A DNA stretch of 63,499 nucleotides from positions 1 to 63,499 of the forward strand of contig JACQDV010000076.1 in NCBI GenBank assembly GCA_016200915.1. The letters run 5' to 3'. A program made the position numbers and the translations under genes. This DNA comes from Sphingobacteriales bacterium. GTDB lineage: Bacteria; Bacteroidota; Bacteroidia; Chitinophagales; Chitinophagaceae. Below the pieces are notes generated by a model. That model had not been told where the DNA came from and searched no databases. It saw only the letters and a list, made by a program, of their open reading frames with translations. Below are positions 52,570-61,587 of the stretch, one piece after another; position 1 is the stretch's first letter; each line of letters begins with the position of its first letter.

Positions 52570-55105
52570 CAGGTAATTGAATGATGAACTCAGTCCCTTC
52601 TCCTTCCTTCGTCTCCACTTTTAATTCTCCTCCATGTGCTTTTACAATATCATAACTCAAACTCAATCCTAATCCTGTTCCTTGTCCGGTTGGTTTGGTG
52701 GTAAAGAAGGGTTGAAAAATTTTGTCTAATACTTTTTGCGGAATACCATTGCCATTATCTGCAACGCTTATTTCTACTTTATTATTTGTCTTTTTTGTAC
52801 TTACCGAAACAGTTGGCTCATATCCCGGAAGATGTTGTTTGCTTTTTTCATCCACTACATAAAAAGCGTTGGTGATTAAATTTAATATTACTCTTCCCAT
52901 ATCCTGCGGAATAACAGGAACATTGCCAACAGTGGCATCAAAATCTGTTTTCATTGTTGCATTAAAAGAATTGTCTCTTGCTCTTAAGCCATGATAGGCG
53001 AGACGGAAATATTCATCGGCTAATGCATTTATATCTGTTAGTTCTTTTTGTCCACTATTGTTTCTTGAATGTAACAGCATTCCTTTTACAATAGAGTCGG
53101 CCCGTTTGCCATGAAAGATTATTTTTTCTTCATTATCTGTTACATCTTTAGCAAGTGTTTTTACTTCTTCATAATTTCCTTTGGCTATTTCTTCATTCAT
53201 TTCAGTAAGCAATTCTTTATTCACTTCACTGAAATTATTAACGAAGTTTAACGGGTTTTGTATTTCATGGGCAATACCCGCAGTAAGCTCACCCAACGAA
53301 GCCATTTTTTCTGAATGAACTAACTGTGACTGAGTTGACTTTAACTGGTTGTAAGCTTCTTCAATTTTAAATTTTGCTTTTTGTTTCTGCCGGTTATTCC
53401 GGTATAAGAAAAATATAATGACAGCCAGCGTAAAAAGACTGCCGAGTAAAATGTTTGTCCTTATCTTACTTGTGTATGCTTCTTTTTCTTTTTCCAGCTC
53501 TTCTTTTCTTTGCTGCTCGGCCAGTGCAAGGTTTTGAAACTCCCGGGTACTTTCATTGCTGTAAAGTGTTTTAAATGCAGTATAACCTATTTGCTGGTAA
53601 TAAAAAGCACTGTCGGTATTGTGTTTCTTTTGATAATAATCAGCAATAAGCTCACTTGATTCAGATAAAAAGCTTAAAAAACCTTTGTCACGTGCAGTAT
53701 TAAAACAAAGCTTAGCATAAATAAACGTGGAATCGCTAAGCCCTTTTTTATTAAAGTATCTGGCCATGCCCATAGTAGTGAAGGAATAATTTAAAAACTG
53801 CACCTGGTTTTTTGTAAAATCAACATAACTCCTCCGTAAATAATCAATGGCGATACTGTCTTCTCCCAGGTCAAAGTAGACTGTACCCAGATCGTTTAAT
53901 ACTCCTCCATATATTTTTGACTCTCCTCCATAAAAAACGGCAGCAAGCCTGTAAGCTTCTTTAGCATAAACCCGGGCAGAATCGGGTTGTTTGAGAGCTA
54001 AATAATTTTTAGCTAAATCATCATGTACAAATATGTTGGTAAATGCATTTCTATTTCCATATTTTTTTGCTTCATACAAATACTCGTTTGATTTTTTATA
54101 GTCAGTAATCGACTGATAACACAATGCAATTCCATATAAATCGTTTTGAATATTGAAGCTATCTTTCAATGCTTCATGTGCCCTCAGGGTTGTAAAATAA
54201 ACCTGCAGTGATCTTGGGTAATTACCAATATCCCTCGCAGCTTGTGCATATACTAACATCATAGCCAATGAATCTCTTTTAAACTGACGGCAGAGAGAAA
54301 GAATGCGTTCCAAATTTGTATCAAATGAATCTCTTATAAAATAACCGGTTTCACTGCTGATACGATTGCGTAACAATCGTAATTCCATGTCAAACAAATT
54401 ATTTTCTCTTGCTACCTTAATGGCTTCTGAAAAAAAATAATTTGAACTGTCGCCCCAGGCATTGATTAAATAGATACCAGCTATCCTTGCTAACAGGCCT
54501 GCTTCTTTATCAGGCAAATGAGACTGACGGGCAACGACGAGACTCTTATGTACATAAAACTTAGCTGAATCAGCATTAGCGGCTGCGTAAAACTCACCCT
54601 TTCTTGCAAAGGCATTCATTTGCTGTTCTGCTAAATTTTCTTGTTCGGAAATAAGTATTGCCTGTTCTATCAAAGACTTTACCGAATCTGTTTTATTAAC
54701 AAGCAGCGTACTGAGCAATAATAATAAATCAGATTCCAATGCTTTGAACTGATGCTGACGGGATAAAACAATGGCATTTTGTGTTAACTGGTAGGCTTTA
54801 TTAAGTTCGCTATTAAATCCTTTATAAGCGCCGCCAAGCAGTAATACAACTTCAGCTTCCTGTTTATATAACTCTTTTTCCCGGGCCAGCAGCAAAGCAT
54901 TGTTATATATTATAATAACACTGTCCCTTTGCCGAAAATTGAGCCGCTTGTTTTTCGCCAGTTCTATTAATGCTTTTACTTTAATGGAATCATTGCTGGC
55001 TGTTGTGTAAACTGACCTGAGACTGTCAGAAATAAAATCCTGAGCAATCGTTTTTGTGGTAACCAGCAGGAGGATTAAAGAAATCCGGAAAATTTTCTTT
55101 GTCAT
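52562..55105 (-). CDS. TPR-sensor histidine kinase
   Basis: This is an 847-residue kinase. ATG 55105 begins the signal peptide (MTKKIFRISLILLLVTTKT), whereas the longer frame reads through the tail remnant upstream in the wrong frame. Many TPR-like helices span about 60-520, followed by a TM helix near 550-570, a coiled linker, H613 in IAHEIQNPLNF, and a HATPase with NLITNAFYVV and GTGLGLSLSYD. The C-terminal IIQLPVV and stop fall inside the repeat element. It starts 2 bp after the stop of the preceding tail remnant. Confidence 0.9.
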   Translation of the reverse strand: MTKKIFRISLILLLVTTKTIAQDFISDSLRSVYTTASNDSIKVKALIELAKNKRLNFRQRDSVIIIYNNALLLAREKELYKQEAEVVLLLGGAYKGFNSELNKAYQLTQNAIVLSRQHQFKALESDLLLLLSTLLVNKTDSVKSLIEQAILISEQENLAEQQMNAFARKGEFYAAANADSAKFYVHKSLVVARQSHLPDKEAGLLARIAGIYLINAWGDSSNYFFSEAIKVARENNLFDMELRLLRNRISSETGYFIRDSFDTNLERILSLCRQFKRDSLAMMLVYAQAARDIGNYPRSLQVYFTTLRAHEALKDSFNIQNDLYGIALCYQSITDYKKSNEYLYEAKKYGNRNAFTNIFVHDDLAKNYLALKQPDSARVYAKEAYRLAAVFYGGESKIYGGVLNDLGTVYFDLGEDSIAIDYLRRSYVDFTKNQVQFLNYSFTTMGMARYFNKKGLSDSTFIYAKLCFNTARDKGFLSFLSESSELIADYYQKKHNTDSAFYYQQIGYTAFKTLYSNESTREFQNLALAEQQRKEELEKEKEAYTSKIRTNILLGSLFTLAVIIFFLYRNNRQKQKAKFKIEEAYNQLKSTQSQLVHSEKMASLGELTAGIAHEIQNPLNFVNNFSEVNKELLTEMNEEIAKGNYEEVKTLAKDVTDNEEKIIFHGKRADSIVKGMLLHSRNNSGQKELTDINALADEYFRLAYHGLRARDNSFNATMKTDFDATVGNVPVIPQDMGRVILNLITNAFYVVDEKSKQHLPGYEPTVSVSTKKTNNKVEISVADNGNGIPQKVLDKIFQPFFTTKPTGQGTGLGLSLSYDIVKAHGGELKVETKEGEGTEFIIQLPVV

Positions 55106-55107
55106 AA

Positions 55108-55181
55108 TTATGTATGAATGATTGGTAGTTGTATGGTAAATGTTGATCCTTCTCCACCAGGTGCTTTTACAATATCGTAAT
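55108..55181 (-). pseudogene. Leftover histidine-kinase tail (d)
   Basis: The - strand reads YDIVKAPGGEGSTFTIQLPI then IHT and stop. A deletion removed the ELKVETKEG segment between GG and EGS. It ends 2 bp before the 52562 kinase ATG, so it looks like the former 3' end of the 55656 kinase. Confidence 0.75.
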
Positions 55182-55662
55182 TTGTCTGAATCACGGATTT
55201 GCACAGATGGATGGATTTCACGGATTTTATTTTCATAGAACCAGGCGTTTAAATGTTAAACTTTTACTTCCAAAATTGATTAACGGACCTACTTCAAGCT
55301 TGTAAGCTTTCAGATAATTCAACACTTGTGCAAGGTGTACATCTTCCAGTTGAATAATTGCCTTTAACTCTACTAATACTTTTCCTTCTACAACAAAGTC
55401 TGCTCTTCTGGTACCAATTGGTTCCTGTAATTCTTTATAAAAATATCCTGTTCAATTTCCCTTGCAAAAGACAGCCCGGCTTGTGATAATTCCCAGGCCA
55501 GAGCTCTTTGATAAATTACTTCCTGAAACCCATTACCCAGAAACTTATGTACTTCAAAGGAAGCCCCTATAATTTTCTCCGTTATGTCTTTATATTTAAG
55601 TTCTACTGCCATACTAATAAATCTGTGTAATCTTTAAATCCCATTAATCCGTGATTCAGACT
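55182..55662. mobile_element. Full-length repeat element carrying a GxxExxY gene (copy d)
   Basis: The left end TTGTCTGAATCACGGATT is followed by GATGGATGGATTTCACGG. The right end is ATCTGTGTAATCTTTAAATC, followed by AATCCGTGATTCAGAC. Both ends match those of the short copies a, b, c and e, but here about 380 bp of GxxExxY coding sequence lie between the halves. The simplest reading is that this is the parental form and the short copies are internally deleted. No transposase is visible inside. Confidence 0.65.
55233..55612 (-). pseudogene. GxxExxY family protein (PD-(D/E)XK-like), frameshifted
   Basis: The N-terminal frame (from ATG 55612) encodes ITEKIIGASFEVHKFLGNGF with the signature GFQEVIY (G-x-x-E-x-x-Y). 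It runs off frame after EIEQDIF. The second frame continues YKELQEPIGTRRADFVVEGK, then VLVELKA with the D...ExK nuclease-type motif, and ends SLTFKRLVL at 55233. The shift coincides with a T5/A5 run near 55440. Joined, the product is about 126 residues, the normal family length. The family's function is unknown; the fold prediction is a PD-(D/E)XK nuclease. The break could be real or a sequencing error. Confidence 0.8.
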
Positions 55663-57236
55663 ATTGGTAGTTGTATAGTAAATATTGATCCTTCTCCTTC
55701 CTTCGTTTCAACCTTCAATTCTCCACCATGTGCTTTTACAATATCGTAACTCAGGCTTAGCCCTAAACCCGTTCCCTGTCCCGTTGGTTTGGTGGTAAAG
55801 AAGGGTTGAAAGATTTTATCCAGTATTTTTTGTGGGATACCATTGCCATTATCAGCAACTTTTATTTCAACTCTATTATTTATCTTTTTTGTACTTACTG
55901 AAACGGTTGGTTCATATCCTGTAATAGTTTGTTTTGATTTTTCATCCACTACGTAAAATGCATTGGTGATAAGATTAAGTACCACTCTTCCCAAATCCTG
56001 GGGGATAACAGGAACATTACCAATGTTTTTATCAAAATCTGTTTTCATAACTGCGTTAAAAGATTTGTCTCTTGCTCTTAAGCCATGATAAGCCAAACGG
56101 AAGTATTCATCACACAAAGCATTGATGTCAGTCGGCTCTTTTGTGCCGCTGCTGCTTCTTGAATGTTGCAGCATACTCTTTACAATAGTAGCAGCTCTTT
56201 CTCCGTGATGATTTATTTTTTCTTCATTGATGATCACATCATCTGCAATAGTATTTACTTCATCATAATTTCCTTTTTTTATTAATTCTTTTAACTCAGC
56301 CAGCAGTTCTTTATTTACTTCCGAAAAATTATTAACGAAGTTCAGTGGGTTTTGAATTTCATGTGCAATGCCGGCAGTAAGCTCTCCCAGCGATGCCATT
56401 TTTTCACTTTGCACTAATTGCTTTTGAGTAACACGCAGTTCCTGAAGAGTGTTCTCCACCTGTTGTTTTGCAGCTTCCAGTTTTTTAAAATCTTCATAAC
56501 GGGCATAGGCAGTAGAAAATGCTTCAGCCAGAGAATGCACCAGGTTCAGATCCTCTTCTTTCAGCGGCTCTGTGTTGCCCACATACACCATGCCCTGCAA
56601 AAAAGGAAGAAAGTGTAAATACAGGTTTTGCTGTGGATTTTTAGTTAGATATTCTTCTGCAGAGTCTATTACGCCCAATTCAACAAGGCTTGTAGCCCAG
56701 GAAAAAAATATTTTTTCATTCCAGTGATCTATAAGCGTTTCTTTTCTTTTCCAGTGGTCAAATATTTTTTGGCTAAAGTCTGTTTGAAAAGCCTGAAGCT
56801 GTATGGAAGCAATTGCTTTACCTTCGGGAGTGGCCAAATAAATTCCTATTTTTTCTGTTTCTTCTTCCTGCACTAACACCACACCCGATCGTACAAAAGG
56901 TATGTTCAAAATAGTAAGCTCGGTCCAAATAATCGGCGTTATTTTTTCCAGGTCGCCGGTGGTCCGCATGGCGCTTATTTCGGCCCGCACCCTGTCCATA
57001 GAAGCCCGGTTCTGTGCTTCTTTTTTTTGCTTGTTAATTACTGCTTTTTGTTTTTCAATTTCGGCAATAGTAGCATTTAAAATATTGGTGATGGCTTCTT
57101 TGTCTATCAATGTTCTTTTGTAGCGAAACTCAGCGGCGTCGATATTTTTTTGAGCAATTTTTAATTCTTTTAAAAAAAACTCTTTTTCTTCAATGCTTAA
57201 TGATGATGAAATGACAGCTTGCTTTAATAGCTCCAT
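55656..57236 (-). CDS. Soluble GAF-like-sensor histidine kinase
   Basis: This 526-residue kinase has no signal peptide or TM helix. An N-terminal coiled coil (about 20-85) precedes a GAF-like domain (about 90-250, with VRSGVVLVQEEETEKIGIYL and LPFLQGMVYVGN). The constant module follows: QLVQSEKMASLGEL, H292 in IAHEIQNPLNF, NLITNAFYVV and GTGLGLSLSYD. Its final codons (QLPIV and stop) come from the element copy d. A cytoplasmic sensor next to a FIST-domain gene suggests the two act together. A terminator-like hairpin separates it from that gene, so it probably has its own promoter. Confidence 0.88.
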   Translation of the reverse strand: MELLKQAVISSSLSIEEKEFFLKELKIAQKNIDAAEFRYKRTLIDKEAITNILNATIAEIEKQKAVINKQKKEAQNRASMDRVRAEISAMRTTGDLEKITPIIWTELTILNIPFVRSGVVLVQEEETEKIGIYLATPEGKAIASIQLQAFQTDFSQKIFDHWKRKETLIDHWNEKIFFSWATSLVELGVIDSAEEYLTKNPQQNLYLHFLPFLQGMVYVGNTEPLKEEDLNLVHSLAEAFSTAYARYEDFKKLEAAKQQVENTLQELRVTQKQLVQSEKMASLGELTAGIAHEIQNPLNFVNNFSEVNKELLAELKELIKKGNYDEVNTIADDVIINEEKINHHGERAATIVKSMLQHSRSSSGTKEPTDINALCDEYFRLAYHGLRARDKSFNAVMKTDFDKNIGNVPVIPQDLGRVVLNLITNAFYVVDEKSKQTITGYEPTVSVSTKKINNRVEIKVADNGNGIPQKILDKIFQPFFTTKPTGQGTGLGLSLSYDIVKAHGGELKVETKEGEGSIFTIQLPIV

Positions 57237-57311
57237 TGGCCGTAGTTGTTTATATTAGTAAAGGTCTGCTCATTCTTTTATACAAATTCCAACAGGCATC
57301 TAAAAATAATA

Positions 57312-57340
57312 AATAAGATTGTTGCCGCAACAATCTTATT
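57312..57340 (-). terminator. Intrinsic terminator after the FIST gene
   Basis: A perfect 13-bp stem (AATAAGATTGTTG and its complement) with a 3-nt loop is followed on the - strand by a T-rich run. It lies 39 bp after the FIST stop. Confidence 0.75.
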
Positions 57341-57378
57341 GTTTCATGCAATCATCACTGTATGATTGGTAACCTTTT

Positions 57379-58515
57379 TCAGCTCTTTTCTATTTCTTCC
57401 ATCACTACCATAGAGCAGGTGGCATTGTGAAAGTCGCAACTGCTTTTTTGGGCGGTGCCAATTTCTCCATACGTAAAAAAGCCAATGAGCGGCTTATCCC
57501 AAATGCTGCGGATCTTGCCTGCTTCATCGCTGGTGAGCGGGCCCAAAGCCAGGTGCCTGGCTTTGCAGGAGAACATCAGCACCGCATCGGGGTTGAGAAT
57601 CTTTTCTTTTAACACACTTACTCTTTCAGCCGTTTTTTCAATTAAATCAAAACCCGGCGGCACTGAAAATTTTACCTTGCTTCCTTCGGGCAAAGCACCC
57701 GCAAAAATCAATGCTTTGTTTTCTATATCCACCATCAGGGGAGACCGCAACACAACGTTACCGGTTTTGTTTTTTAGTTGAAGCGGATATTGTGCAAAGT
57801 TCATGGCAACAATTTCGGAGCGGTCATACACATTATCATGAAATTTAAAAAACTTTACAAACACATCCACGGCCGGCTCATCATCAATAGCATACACCAC
57901 ATTACCGGTGGATTTGGTGATGGTTTTTTCAATGCCTATTTCATCCCAGCCGCTGGTGGCAAGCCCCTGCACTTTTATTTTATCGCCATTTAAAACCAGC
58001 ACAAGCAAAGCATTTGAAGATTCAAAATTATTACTGAAAACATACGAAGCAGTCATACTTAAATCATCGCCGGCAAGGCCGCCAAACAACTCAAGTTTTT
58101 CATCATAATCTTTTACGCCCTTTATTATCTGGTCTGCATCAATGGTAAGCCCGCTTGAAATCAAAATCATTGAAGGGTTGGCAAAAATGGTTTTGGCTTT
58201 TTTGGCCAGGCTATTTGCCATATTGTAGGTATCAGCGCCTTCTTGGTAAATTATTTTATAATGCTCCCGCTTAATGTTGAGCAGCATGATAACGGAGGTA
58301 TGTTCATACACCTCATCGTCCAATATTTCACCAGCGGTGGTGGAGCCGAAAACTTCAATGTTTTTTTCCTGAAAAAAATCAACCAGCGCTGCACGGTCCT
58401 GTGTGATGGAGCAAAACACAATAGCCAGTGTTGGCGCAAAGCCATCTTCAATAGCATTGGCAAACCGCTGTTTGATTTCGTTAATATTTTCTCCGTAGAT
58501 GTTTTTTGCAAACAT
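57379..58515 (-). CDS. FIST N- and C-domain sensory protein
   Basis: This 378-residue cytoplasmic protein has the FIST_N domain (about 25-210: VFCSITQDRAALVDFFQEKN, STTAGEILDDE, LFGGLAGDDLSM) and FIST_C (about 215-360: KFHDNVYDRSEIVAMNF, then SCKARHLALG near 325). FIST domains are predicted small-ligand sensors, with amino acids proposed as ligands. It lies 26 bp after the PLP decarboxylase gene on the same strand and upstream of the soluble kinase, suggesting a sensor linked to amino-acid decarboxylation. Confidence 0.88.
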   Translation of the reverse strand: MFAKNIYGENINEIKQRFANAIEDGFAPTLAIVFCSITQDRAALVDFFQEKNIEVFGSTTAGEILDDEVYEHTSVIMLLNIKREHYKIIYQEGADTYNMANSLAKKAKTIFANPSMILISSGLTIDADQIIKGVKDYDEKLELFGGLAGDDLSMTASYVFSNNFESSNALLVLVLNGDKIKVQGLATSGWDEIGIEKTITKSTGNVVYAIDDEPAVDVFVKFFKFHDNVYDRSEIVAMNFAQYPLQLKNKTGNVVLRSPLMVDIENKALIFAGALPEGSKVKFSVPPGFDLIEKTAERVSVLKEKILNPDAVLMFSCKARHLALGPLTSDEAGKIRSIWDKPLIGFFTYGEIGTAQKSSCDFHNATCSMVVMEEIEKS

Positions 58516-58541
58516 GATATTTATTTTAATTAGTTAAAAAT

Positions 58542-60788
58542 TTATGGTTGTGCTTTTATCTCAGCTACAATTTGGGTTATGTTTTGTACCATTATATTCA
58601 TCAATGTGGGTATAAAAGAACCCTTCACCGTATTACTGAGCCAGGGGTTCATAATAGTAGAGATGATAAAGTTGATGGGGTCGTTAATGCCATCACCTGT
58701 TGCAACACCCAGCCGTTGTCTTAAACTATTCAATAACAAATCGCCATTATTGCTCCTGGTAAATTGTGAGGAAGTTACTACAATGGGTGTGTTCTCGGTA
58801 CCCACTTCATACGGTTTAAAGCTGAACTTGGTATAAATCGCATTGTTCAAATCATTTACTTTTTTCATTTTGCTGTTAGGCGTAGTGCCACTGGTGAAAT
58901 AATTAAACATATAGGTAATGATGGTTTGGTCGCCGCCCAGTTCTTTAAACAAAGCAAATGCCTGCGGGTCGTTAAGGAGTTGCTGGTTGCTTACGTTTAC
59001 AATCCTGTCCCTGATAAATTCATACTGCTGCTGTACCTGTGCCGGCGGCAAGCCTTGCTGAATGGCAGGTATCGGAATTAGTGGCACAACAAAGAAATTA
59101 AGGCCTGGTTGAATATTTAAACATACCAAAGCAGCATACAATCTTTTAGCATTAAAAAAACATTCACCCGAAAGTTTGCCATAGCCATTTATATTTGGCC
59201 GTATTACTTTATGGCTGAAGTAAACTGCTGATGCAGCCGCACCGGGTTTGGAACCTTCTACTCCATAAACACCCACCGTCGGATCCACACCACCGTGATA
59301 TACTACCGGCGCTGTAAACGAAACTAAATTACGCATAGCAGAATTTCTATAACATAATCCGCCTGCAGGATAAGGTACATAACCTGATTTGTGAGGGTCA
59401 ATGGTGATGGAATCGGCCAATTGCAATACTTTGTACTGCTCCGTTACATAACTGCTCATGGGTAAAGAAACAATCACATCATCTTCAACCAAATGAAAGG
59501 TGGCGGGGTTGTTTTCATTAGCGCTGTTGAGCATACTTTTGTAATAACCGCCCCATGCAGCATCTGCATGAATGCAAAACTCCAACCCTTGTTTCCTGTA
59601 TTTATCCCTGAGGGCTAAAATATCTTTTAACGGATCCACCTGGCTTTCTTCCGTAGTGCCAATAACCGCCACTACATTCATTACCGGAATTTTTTGGCTT
59701 ACACAATAGCTTAATAAGTTATCTAATTTCGTTGTATCCATTCTTGCTTTTAAATCCACATGCACACTCCACATATTGCTGGCGCCAATACCAAGGATAG
59801 CTGCACCTTTAGGCCATGAGTAATGCCGGGTGGAAGAAGCGATAGATACAGGCGTTTCTTTAATATCAGGCAAATATTTACTGAGTATATCATGGTAGCC
59901 GATGTTTTGAACTGTATAGCCTGCAATGGCATTACTTATATCCGCTGGTTTAAGATTGTATGGTGGTGAGGCTAAATTGTTGGGTATGGCCAGCACTTCT
60001 TCAATGGGGATATTTAGCAGTGTCCAGCTATCCAGGTTTATTAACGTGGCTTTATTTCCATTAAGTAAAGTAACCTGGAAGTTTTTTGCGTTTTGAAAAA
60101 GCGGTTCATTTAAAATGGCCTGTTTTACACTGGTGGCATAAAACTTTAAATTTCTTGCCATCCATAAACCTTCAAGGTTTGCCACACTGCCATCGCAGGT
60201 AATATGTCCCCAGCCGGTTACTTGTCCCGTGGCCAGCTCAAACTCACCGGGCTTTTTACCAATGGGATTAACTGCATAGCCCAATAGTTTACACAGTTCA
60301 TTGCCCACATGCATTTCAAATAATGTAGTTACAGGCGAGGCTTCTGCGGCTACATTGTTTTGATTGTACATGAGTGCAGCAAAATAGCCGAGTATTCCGG
60401 GCAATGTGGTATCCCACAGCATGTGGCCAATGGTACGCATGCTAAAAAATGTACCGGATTGCTTTAATTGTTTAATGAGCAGATAATATTCCAGCGTCAT
60501 AGACGCCATGGTTTCTTTAAAGGCCTCTGATTCCTGGATGTTTTTATCGACATAATCAGGATCATTAGGAAAATATTTGTTTCTGAAATCAACATTTCCT
60601 TCTACGGCCATCGCCATCAGCTCGTACATGTATTTAAAATTGCCGCCGTGGGTGCCCGGAAATAATGCTTCAAACATTTGAGAGCCGGCGGCTTCTAATT
60701 TTATTTTTTCTTCTTCTGGCTGATTGAGATGGGCTTTTAATAAAGCTTCGGCATATTGCACTGAATGGTTTTTGTCTGTGTGTAGCAT
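58542..60788 (-). CDS. Group II PLP-dependent decarboxylase (tyrosine-decarboxylase-like)
   Basis: This is a 748-residue pyridoxal-phosphate decarboxylase. The PLP-binding block FCIHADAAWGGYYKSML is followed by the Schiff-base lysine K467 in TIDPHKSGYVPYPAGG. It also has HYSWPKGAAILGIG and NLEGLWMARNLKF, as in large bacterial tyrosine-decarboxylase-type enzymes. It is longer than the approximately 620-residue enterococcal enzymes, with extra C-terminal residues. It would convert an aromatic or acidic amino acid to an amine, but the substrate cannot be fixed. It follows a DUF4440 gene by 36 bp and precedes the FIST gene. Confidence 0.87.
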   Translation of the reverse strand: MLHTDKNHSVQYAEALLKAHLNQPEEEKIKLEAAGSQMFEALFPGTHGGNFKYMYELMAMAVEGNVDFRNKYFPNDPDYVDKNIQESEAFKETMASMTLEYYLLIKQLKQSGTFFSMRTIGHMLWDTTLPGILGYFAALMYNQNNVAAEASPVTTLFEMHVGNELCKLLGYAVNPIGKKPGEFELATGQVTGWGHITCDGSVANLEGLWMARNLKFYATSVKQAILNEPLFQNAKNFQVTLLNGNKATLINLDSWTLLNIPIEEVLAIPNNLASPPYNLKPADISNAIAGYTVQNIGYHDILSKYLPDIKETPVSIASSTRHYSWPKGAAILGIGASNMWSVHVDLKARMDTTKLDNLLSYCVSQKIPVMNVVAVIGTTEESQVDPLKDILALRDKYRKQGLEFCIHADAAWGGYYKSMLNSANENNPATFHLVEDDVIVSLPMSSYVTEQYKVLQLADSITIDPHKSGYVPYPAGGLCYRNSAMRNLVSFTAPVVYHGGVDPTVGVYGVEGSKPGAAASAVYFSHKVIRPNINGYGKLSGECFFNAKRLYAALVCLNIQPGLNFFVVPLIPIPAIQQGLPPAQVQQQYEFIRDRIVNVSNQQLLNDPQAFALFKELGGDQTIITYMFNYFTSGTTPNSKMKKVNDLNNAIYTKFSFKPYEVGTENTPIVVTSSQFTRSNNGDLLLNSLRQRLGVATGDGINDPINFIISTIMNPWLSNTVKGSFIPTLMNIMVQNITQIVAEIKAQP

Positions 60789-60824
60789 GATGGCTAATTT
60801 GAGTTTAATGAATAATGGGGTTTG

Positions 60825-61232
60825 CTAAGGCGTTAAATCGGAATTAAAACAGTCTCTGAAAATTTTCCAGGAACCATCTTCTTTTTTCCATAGCTGTATT
60901 GATTTGCCGATGTCTTTATTAGCGCCGCCTTTCTGGCTTAATGTGTAAGCTTCCTGCACACCCACAATACCACTATCAGCATACACAATAGTTGATGTAA
61001 CAACATATTCAGTAAACCCCTGGGCGATGTAAGAAGCAATAGCTGCCTGTATATTGGCACGGCCCTGTACCGAAGGCGCCCCACCGGCCATAAATTCTGC
61101 ATCCAATGTATAACAAGCGGCAACACCTGCTGCATCCCCTCTTGCCATAGCAGCGGCAAAAAGCTGGTTTTTCTCAAAAATGGCTTCTCTTACGGAGCCA
61201 ATACTGTTGGTTTGTTTGTCATTAGTAGTCAT
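60825..61232 (-). CDS. SnoaL/DUF4440-like protein
   Basis: This 135-residue cytoplasmic protein has an NTF2-like fold: VREAIFEKNQLFAAAMARGD, ACYTLDAEFMAGGAPSVQGR, and the ending QLWKKEDGSWKIFRDCFNSD. No catalytic residues are assignable. It sits 36 bp before the PLP decarboxylase gene and could bind a related small molecule. It heads the transcript read towards the FIST gene. Confidence 0.8.
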   Translation of the reverse strand: MTTNDKQTNSIGSVREAIFEKNQLFAAAMARGDAAGVAACYTLDAEFMAGGAPSVQGRANIQAAIASYIAQGFTEYVVTSTIVYADSGIVGVQEAYTLSQKGGANKDIGKSIQLWKKEDGSWKIFRDCFNSDLTP

Positions 61233-61587
61233 GCTTTGAAGTTTAAATGATTAATTGAAAATAAAATATTGATGTACTAATTCTTTAAAACAGAAAAAAA
61301 GGGCGGACTAAAAATGAAATACTTTCTGAAAAATTTTCTAATTCTTTATTACGAATAGGTGCGTTTTGCACAACAAACCTGCATCACTTACTTCCGGGGG
61401 TTTTATTGCAAAAAGGATAATAGGAACTGGAACTATAATTTATTTAAAAATTATTGAGTTAAAAATAACAAGGTGAACGGTAACTAAAAAAATACTACAC
61501 TGTCGATTGATTTACCTGAATATTTACAACCCTGAATTAATGTATTAAAAATAAGGGTTTTTATTAGTATTAACTGATTTACACATT
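61233..61587. other. 355-bp AT-rich intergenic region
   Basis: I find no coding frame or RNA gene. A weak hairpin near 61545-61566 (TAAAAATAAGGGTTTTTATTA) lies just after the DJ-1 stop on the - strand and may terminate it. The rest is probably the promoter region of the DUF4440-decarboxylase-FIST unit, but I see no clean TAnnTTTG box. Confidence 0.4.

Noticed and set aside
55106-55204. N-terminal extension of the TPR kinase to 55204
   Set aside because: The extra residues are an out-of-frame translation of the leftover kinase tail and the element; the signal peptide starts at 55105.
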